Source of the DNA: Pseudomonadota bacterium | Lineage (GTDB): Bacteria; Pseudomonadota; Alphaproteobacteria; Rhizobiales; Xanthobacteraceae | NCBI GenBank assembly: GCA_023392205.1 | Contig: JAEVZN010000558.1 | Location: forward strand, 1-9,886 | Direction of reading: 5' to 3' | Length of the DNA stretch: 9,886 nucleotides | Shown here: in pieces, positions 6,961 to 9,886 of the stretch | Layout: each line of letters starts with the position of its first letter | Position numbering within the stretch: position 1 is the first letter of the stretch | Program-made: the position numbers and the translations under genes | The notes under the pieces: generated by a model | What the model was told of the DNA's origin: nothing | The model's input: only the letters and a program-made list of their open reading frames with translations | Database searches by the model: none

Positions 6961-8549
6961 GCGACCAGAGCGATATCGAACAGGCCCGCATGCATGCCGC
7001 TCTGCGCGCGCATCTGCGGCAGGATTTTGTGGCGCCGGCGGCGGCGATTGTCGGCTTCACCGATATTCTGATCGAGGATTCGGCGGCGGCCGGATTGCAG
7101 GTCTATGGCGAGGATCTGCGGCGCATCCGGTCCGCCGGTGTCGCCCTGCAGGGCCTGCTGGACGCTGCATTGAACCAGCGCGGCGGAACCGGCGATCTGA
7201 TCGCGCAACGTGCCAAACTGCGGCACGACCTGCGCACGCCGATCAATGCCGTGAAGGGTTACGGCGAGATGATCGTGGAAGATGCACGCGATAGCGGCCA
7301 CGAATCGCTGTTGCCCGATCTGCAGAAGCTTCTGGCGGCCGCCGACGGCATGCTGGAGCGCATCGATGCGCTGGTCGCTTTTTCCGGCGATGTGTCGCTC
7401 GACAGCGCGCAGTGCAGTGACCGCGAGGCGCAGCCGGACCTGTCGAATGCTGCGCTGGTGCTGGATGCGCTGCGCCATTCCGCGCGTCCGGCCGCCTCCC
7501 AGCATGCGATTGCCGGGCAAATTCTGGCGATCGACGACAATGCGTCGAACCGCGACCTGCTGGCGCGGCAATTGGCGCGTGACGGCCATGTGGTGGAGAC
7601 GGTGGCGTCCGGGCAGGAGGCGCTGGCGCTTGTAACGCAACGCGGCTTCGATCTCATCCTGCTCGATGTGCTGATGCCGGAACTGAGCGGCTATGAAGTG
7701 CTGAGCAGGCTCAAGCAATCGCCGCACACCGCGGAGATTCCGGTGATCATGATTTCCGCGCTGGACGAGATGGATTCCATCGTGCGCTGTATCGAGGCGG
7801 GTGCCGTCGATTATCTGCCCAAGCCCTTTGCGCCGGCGCTGTTGCGCGCGCGCATTCGCGCGTCGCTGGAAAACAAGATCCTGCGCGACCGGGAGCGCGC
7901 CATGATGGAGGAATTGCGGATTGCCAAAGAGCGCAACGAAGCCTTGCTCCTGTCGATCCTGCCGCGCGCCGTGGTGGACCGCATCAATGACGGCGCCGGC
8001 ATGGTCGCAGATCACATTCCCGAAGCCACCATCCTGTTCGCCGATATCGTCAATTTCACACCCTTCTCCGGGACGCTCCCGCCATCCGAAGTGGTCGGCG
8101 TGCTCAATCGCGTCTTCTCGGCCTTCGACCGGCTGGCCGATCTGCATGGCGCGGAAAAGATCAAGACCATCGGTGACGGCTATATGGTCGCTGTCGGCAT
8201 TCCCGAACCGCTGGATGACCACGCCGCCGTAGCGGCGCGGCTGTCGCTGGCCATGCTCGAGACCTTCACGGAGATCCGCAACGAGATCGGCGCGCCGATC
8301 CAGTTGCGCGTCGGCCTGCATACCGGCCCGGCCGTGGCCGGCGTGATCGGTGAGCGCAAATTCGCCTACGACATCTGGGGCAACACGGTGAACATCGCCA
8401 GCCGCATGGAATCGCAGGGCCTGCCGGGCCGCGTGCATATGTCGAAGGCGGTGGCTGACCGCCTCATCGGCCAATTCAATGTCGTGCCGCGCGGCGCGCT
8501 GGAGGTGAAGGGCGCCGGACTGATGGAGACATTTCTGCTGGAGGAATGA
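6957..8549 (+). CDS. Class III adenylate cyclase with tandem DHp-like and receiver domains
   Basis: This 530-residue soluble protein makes cyclic nucleotide, most likely cAMP from ATP. Its N-terminus holds two DHp-like segments 68 residues apart: QDFVAPAAAIVGFTDIL (22-38), with Gln where the phospho-His would be, and HDLRTPINAVKGYGEMI (90-106), with His90 retained. No histidine-kinase ATPase domain follows. A receiver (about 188-305) has Asp193/194 and acceptor Asp237. A charged signalling helix ends in LLLSILPRAVVDRI, a common lead-in to class III cyclases. The cyclase domain (about 355-530) has metal ligands Asp363 (FADIVNFT) and Asp407 (KTIGDGYM), purine-selecting Lys403 and Asp472 (YDIWGNTVN), and transition-state residues Asn479 and Arg483. 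All homodimer catalytic residues are therefore in one chain, and Lys/Asp points to ATP rather than GTP. It is the last gene of the kinase operon and its probable output. Confidence 0.92.
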   Translation: MSDQSDIEQARMHAALRAHLRQDFVAPAAAIVGFTDILIEDSAAAGLQVYGEDLRRIRSAGVALQGLLDAALNQRGGTGDLIAQRAKLRHDLRTPINAVKGYGEMIVEDARDSGHESLLPDLQKLLAAADGMLERIDALVAFSGDVSLDSAQCSDREAQPDLSNAALVLDALRHSARPAASQHAIAGQILAIDDNASNRDLLARQLARDGHVVETVASGQEALALVTQRGFDLILLDVLMPELSGYEVLSRLKQSPHTAEIPVIMISALDEMDSIVRCIEAGAVDYLPKPFAPALLRARIRASLENKILRDRERAMMEELRIAKERNEALLLSILPRAVVDRINDGAGMVADHIPEATILFADIVNFTPFSGTLPPSEVVGVLNRVFSAFDRLADLHGAEKIKTIGDGYMVAVGIPEPLDDHAAVAARLSLAMLETFTEIRNEIGAPIQLRVGLHTGPAVAGVIGERKFAYDIWGNTVNIASRMESQGLPGRVHMSKAVADRLIGQFNVVPRGALEVKGAGLMETFLLEE

Positions 8550-8556
8550 GCGCGTC

Positions 8557-8952
8557 TTACTTCTTCTGCTGCCGGGTTACGCTGGCGCAGGTGGTGCGCG
8601 CCGTCTTGCCGGCTTCGGAATAACAGTAATCCAGAATGTTCGGGTTCACGAGTGAGAACCAGTAGAAGCCTTCCTCGTCCGATCCCACCATCATGCGGCC
8701 GTTCGGCGTGAAAGCGCCCCACAGGTCTTCCTTTACGTCGCCGTCCTTGTTGGAACGGGTCAGATAGCCCTTGAAGGTACGGCCCTTCTGTTCGGTGATG
8801 ACGAGCGTGGCGGGGCCGTCGCGATAGCCGTCGTCCTTTGCGATCCTCTGGCGTTCTCCGCTCCATGTTCCGACGAGCGAGACCTCCTGCGCCGCCACGA
8901 AGCCTGTGGACGCAGAGATTGCAAGGGCGGCAAGAGCGATGCGCATGAGCAT
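8557..8952 (-). CDS. Small exported protein, function unknown
   Basis: This protein has 131 residues. The signal peptide MLMRIALAALAISASTG ends near VAA-QE (cleavage after residue 21), leaving about 110 mature residues that are probably periplasmic. The mature part starts with SLVGTWSGERQ and continues with alternating hydrophobic strands (ATLVITEQ, TFKGYLTRS, GRMMVGSDEEGFYWFSL), which suggests a small beta-barrel or lipocalin/avidin-like fold. Two cysteines near the C-terminus (in DYCYSEAG and RTTCASV) could form a disulfide. The ATG at 8952 has GGAGG five bases upstream on the minus strand; an ATG two codons later is a weaker choice. It converges on the cyclase gene with only seven bases between stops and lies downstream of the NTF2-like gene in the same direction. 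I do not recognise a named family. Confidence 0.75.
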   Translation of the reverse strand: MLMRIALAALAISASTGFVAAQEVSLVGTWSGERQRIAKDDGYRDGPATLVITEQKGRTFKGYLTRSNKDGDVKEDLWGAFTPNGRMMVGSDEEGFYWFSLVNPNILDYCYSEAGKTARTTCASVTRQQKK

Positions 8953-9070
8953 GGGAGCCTCCGGGCTTGAAGTTGTGCCCGCAGGCTTTAGGCCAAAGCC
9001 TGTATCTGTCCATCGCCATCCGGGATGACAGTATACGAACGGTCAATTTTCCGGCGCAGGCTTGCTGCCG

Positions 9071-9092
9071 CCGGCCGTAGCGGACCGGCCGG
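9071..9092 (-). terminator. Possible terminator hairpin after NTF2-like gene
   Basis: CCGGCCG at 9071-9077 pairs exactly with CGGCCGG at 9086-9092 around an 8-base loop, starting four bases past the stop of the minus-strand gene. The stem is pure G/C. No U-run follows in the direction of transcription, so it is not a classical intrinsic terminator. It may instead stabilise the 3' end or pause polymerase. Confidence 0.33.
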
Positions 9093-9095
9093 ACT

Positions 9096-9590
9096 TCAGA
9101 ACATGCCGTTCTTGTTCAGCGCCTTTTCCGGATCGGGAATCGCCTGCACGGCATCCCAGTGTTCCAGCACCTTGCCGTCATCGTCCAGCCGGAACAGATC
9201 GAAGATCGCAAATCCGCGATCGGCCGTGGCGGGGTCGCGCCGTGCATGGACATGTACGATGACATAATTGCCGTCGGCGAAGACACGCTTGATCTCGCTC
9301 TTGTTATTCGGAAACTTGGCGCGCAGGAAATTGATGAAGCCCTTGATGCCTTCCAGCCCGTCGCCGCCGTTCGGATTGTGCTGGATGTAGGTGGCGCCGA
9401 CATATTTGCTGGCTTTCTCGAAATCCTTCTCGTTGAGCACCGCATTGTAGAACTCGACCACGTTCTTCTTGTTGCGCTCCATCTTCTGCGCATCGGTCAT
9501 TTGCGCATGCGCGCCCGGTGCAGCGAAAGCGAAGGCTGCGAAAACAACGAATGCAAACGAGAGCCTCAGTCTCAGCGAAGGCGTCGTCAT
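9096..9590 (-). CDS. Exported NTF2/SnoaL-like protein
   Basis: This protein has 164 residues. A clear signal peptide (basic start SLRLRL, hydrophobic core, AHA-Q with cleavage after residue 29) directs it to the periplasm. The mature part fits the SnoaL/NTF2-like cone fold: an opening helix (NVVEFYNAVLNEKDFEKAS), then YIQHNPNGGDGLEGI, KGFINFLRAKFP, a beta-sheet part (YVIVHVHARRD, FAIFDLFRLDDDGKVLEHWDAVQ) and the ending IPDPEKALNKNGMF. These motifs are typical of SnoaL-like proteins annotated as predicted ester cyclases, but the fold serves many enzymes and binding proteins and the ligand is unknown. The start at 9590 has a GGAGGAC site five or six bases upstream, and a promoter lies about 55 bases before it. 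It may be followed by the small exported protein gene, 143 bases downstream. Confidence 0.86.
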   Translation of the reverse strand: MTTPSLRLRLSFAFVVFAAFAFAAPGAHAQMTDAQKMERNKKNVVEFYNAVLNEKDFEKASKYVGATYIQHNPNGGDGLEGIKGFINFLRAKFPNNKSEIKRVFADGNYVIVHVHARRDPATADRGFAIFDLFRLDDDGKVLEHWDAVQAIPDPEKALNKNGMF

Positions 9591-9644
9591 GATGTCCTCC
9601 CCGGCTTTCCGCTTGTTGGTGCACGGACCTGATGACCTGTGAAA

Positions 9645-9673
9645 AGGCTAGCGGCGGCTTGATGCAGCGTCAA
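9645..9673 (-). promoter_or_regulatory. Sigma70-type promoter of the NTF2-like gene
   Basis: On the minus strand, TTGACG (9673-9668) is followed after exactly 17 bases by TAGCCT (9650-9645). The -35 box matches five of six consensus bases; the -10 box is weaker but keeps the key first A and last T. Transcription would start near 9638, giving a leader of about 48 bases before the ATG at 9590. Confidence 0.5.
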
Positions 9674-9686
9674 TTGTGCGGACAAT
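9673..9686. promoter_or_regulatory. Inverted repeat ATTGT-N4-ACAAT at the promoter
   Basis: ATTGT (9673-9677) and ACAAT (9682-9686) form an inverted repeat with a four-base spacer. It abuts the upstream side of the -35 box of the NTF2-like gene and lies about 100 bases before the divergent MetE-like gene, so a bound regulator could influence both. No specific regulator can be named. Confidence 0.35.
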
Positions 9687-9694
9687 GCGCCTGC

Positions 9695-9705
9695 CTGCAT
9701 TGCAG
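9695..9705. repeat. Short palindrome CTGCA-T-TGCAG
   Basis: CTGCATTGCAG is a perfect dyad about a central T, nine bases from the previous inverted repeat in the same divergent intergenic region. TGCAG also recurs nearby at about 9663 and 9735. It may be a second operator element or chance. Confidence 0.25.
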
Positions 9706-9788
9706 CGCACACTCAACATTGCCCACGCCGCAGCCGATGCAGGGTGTGGAATGGGCAGACAAAATGTCAGCGATGGGAAGGACACGCC

Positions 9789-9886
9789 ATGCATTCGACC
9801 GACCGCATTCTCACCACCCATGTCGGCAGTCTGGCGCGACCGCCGGAACTGATTGCCTTCCTGCGCGACAAGAGCGAGGGCAAGCC
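9789..9886 (+). CDS. MetE-like methyltransferase family protein (5' end only)
   Basis: Only the first 32 codons are in the window; the gene runs off the right edge. The N-terminus reads MHSTDRILTTHVGSLARPPE and then a helix LIAFLRDKSEGK. The TTHVGSLxRPPEL pattern is typical of stand-alone homologues of the C-terminal catalytic domain of cobalamin-independent methionine synthase (the MetE/UROD-like barrel group), which move methyl or alkyl groups between thiols via zinc. The zinc-binding residues lie beyond the edge, so activity cannot be judged. The start is supported by GGAAGGA about six bases upstream. It is transcribed away from the NTF2-like gene and shares a 198-base control region with it. 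It need not be the main methionine synthase. Confidence 0.72.
   Translation, partial: MHSTDRILTTHVGSLARPPELIAFLRDKSEGK

Noticed and set aside
5526..8474. A 982-codon open frame on the minus strand opposite the kinase, receiver and cyclase genes
   Set aside because: It spans three well-supported genes on the other strand and encodes a His-, Arg- and Gln-rich sequence with no recognisable domain, as expected for the antisense frame of GC-rich codons.
8990..9060. TATACT and TTGACC on the minus strand as a promoter for the small exported protein gene
   Set aside because: The two boxes are only five bases apart, and neither has a suitable partner at 16-18 bases, so no convincing promoter could be assigned.
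1..9886. CRISPR arrays, tRNA or rRNA genes, transposases, attachment sites
   Set aside because: No regularly spaced repeats, cloverleaf-type sequence, transposase motif or terminal inverted repeats were seen on either strand.

Overview
The window is a GC-rich, densely coding stretch of bacterial chromosome. The gene types (a DUF6494-like protein, a COG4091 oxidoreductase with a SAF domain, a hybrid kinase with a DivK-like regulator, and many short exported proteins) and the GC-skewed codon use suggest an alphaproteobacterium of the order Hyphomicrobiales, most like the Bradyrhizobium / Rhodopseudomonas / Xanthobacteraceae group. This placement comes from recognising families, not from a database search. 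I see no mobile element, CRISPR array, tRNA, rRNA or compositional break, and no gene-free stretch longer than 300 bases.

Left part (1-3433, all + strand): a stand-alone HisE-type phosphoribosyl-ATP pyrophosphohydrolase with a basic C-terminal tail, preceded by a perfect 14-bp palindrome; a YqaA/DedA-family inner-membrane protein; an exported protein with a Pro/Ala/Ser-rich linker and a six-cysteine C-terminus; and a COG4091 NAD(P)-dependent oxidoreductase (homoserine-dehydrogenase-like fold plus SAF domain) starting at GTG behind a strong ribosome binding site. These genes do not form an obvious pathway. A small DUF6494-like gene (3484-3690, - strand) converges on the oxidoreductase gene.

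Centre (3816-8549, + strand): a compact three-gene signalling operon. It encodes (1) a membrane hybrid histidine kinase with a helical sensor region of about 280 residues, HAMP, DHp and catalytic domains and two C-terminal receiver domains; (2) a stand-alone DivK-like receiver protein; and (3) a soluble class III nucleotide cyclase with two tandem DHp-like segments, a receiver, a signalling helix and an intact cyclase domain with adenylate-type specificity residues. Genes 2 and 3 overlap by ATGA. Neither an HPt domain nor a DNA-binding output is encoded, so the natural reading is a phosphorelay whose output is cAMP. The DHp-like segments of the cyclase have no ATPase domain. One keeps the phospho-accepting His and the other has Gln in its place, so they could act as a built-in phosphotransfer and dimerisation module. 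This is the most interesting feature of the window.

Right part (8557-9886): two - strand genes for small exported proteins (an uncharacterised protein of about 110 mature residues and an NTF2/SnoaL-like protein). The second has a recognisable sigma70-type promoter in the intergenic region it shares with a divergent, truncated gene for a MetE-like (cobalamin-independent methionine synthase family) protein that runs off the right edge. A short inverted repeat directly abuts that promoter and could be an operator.
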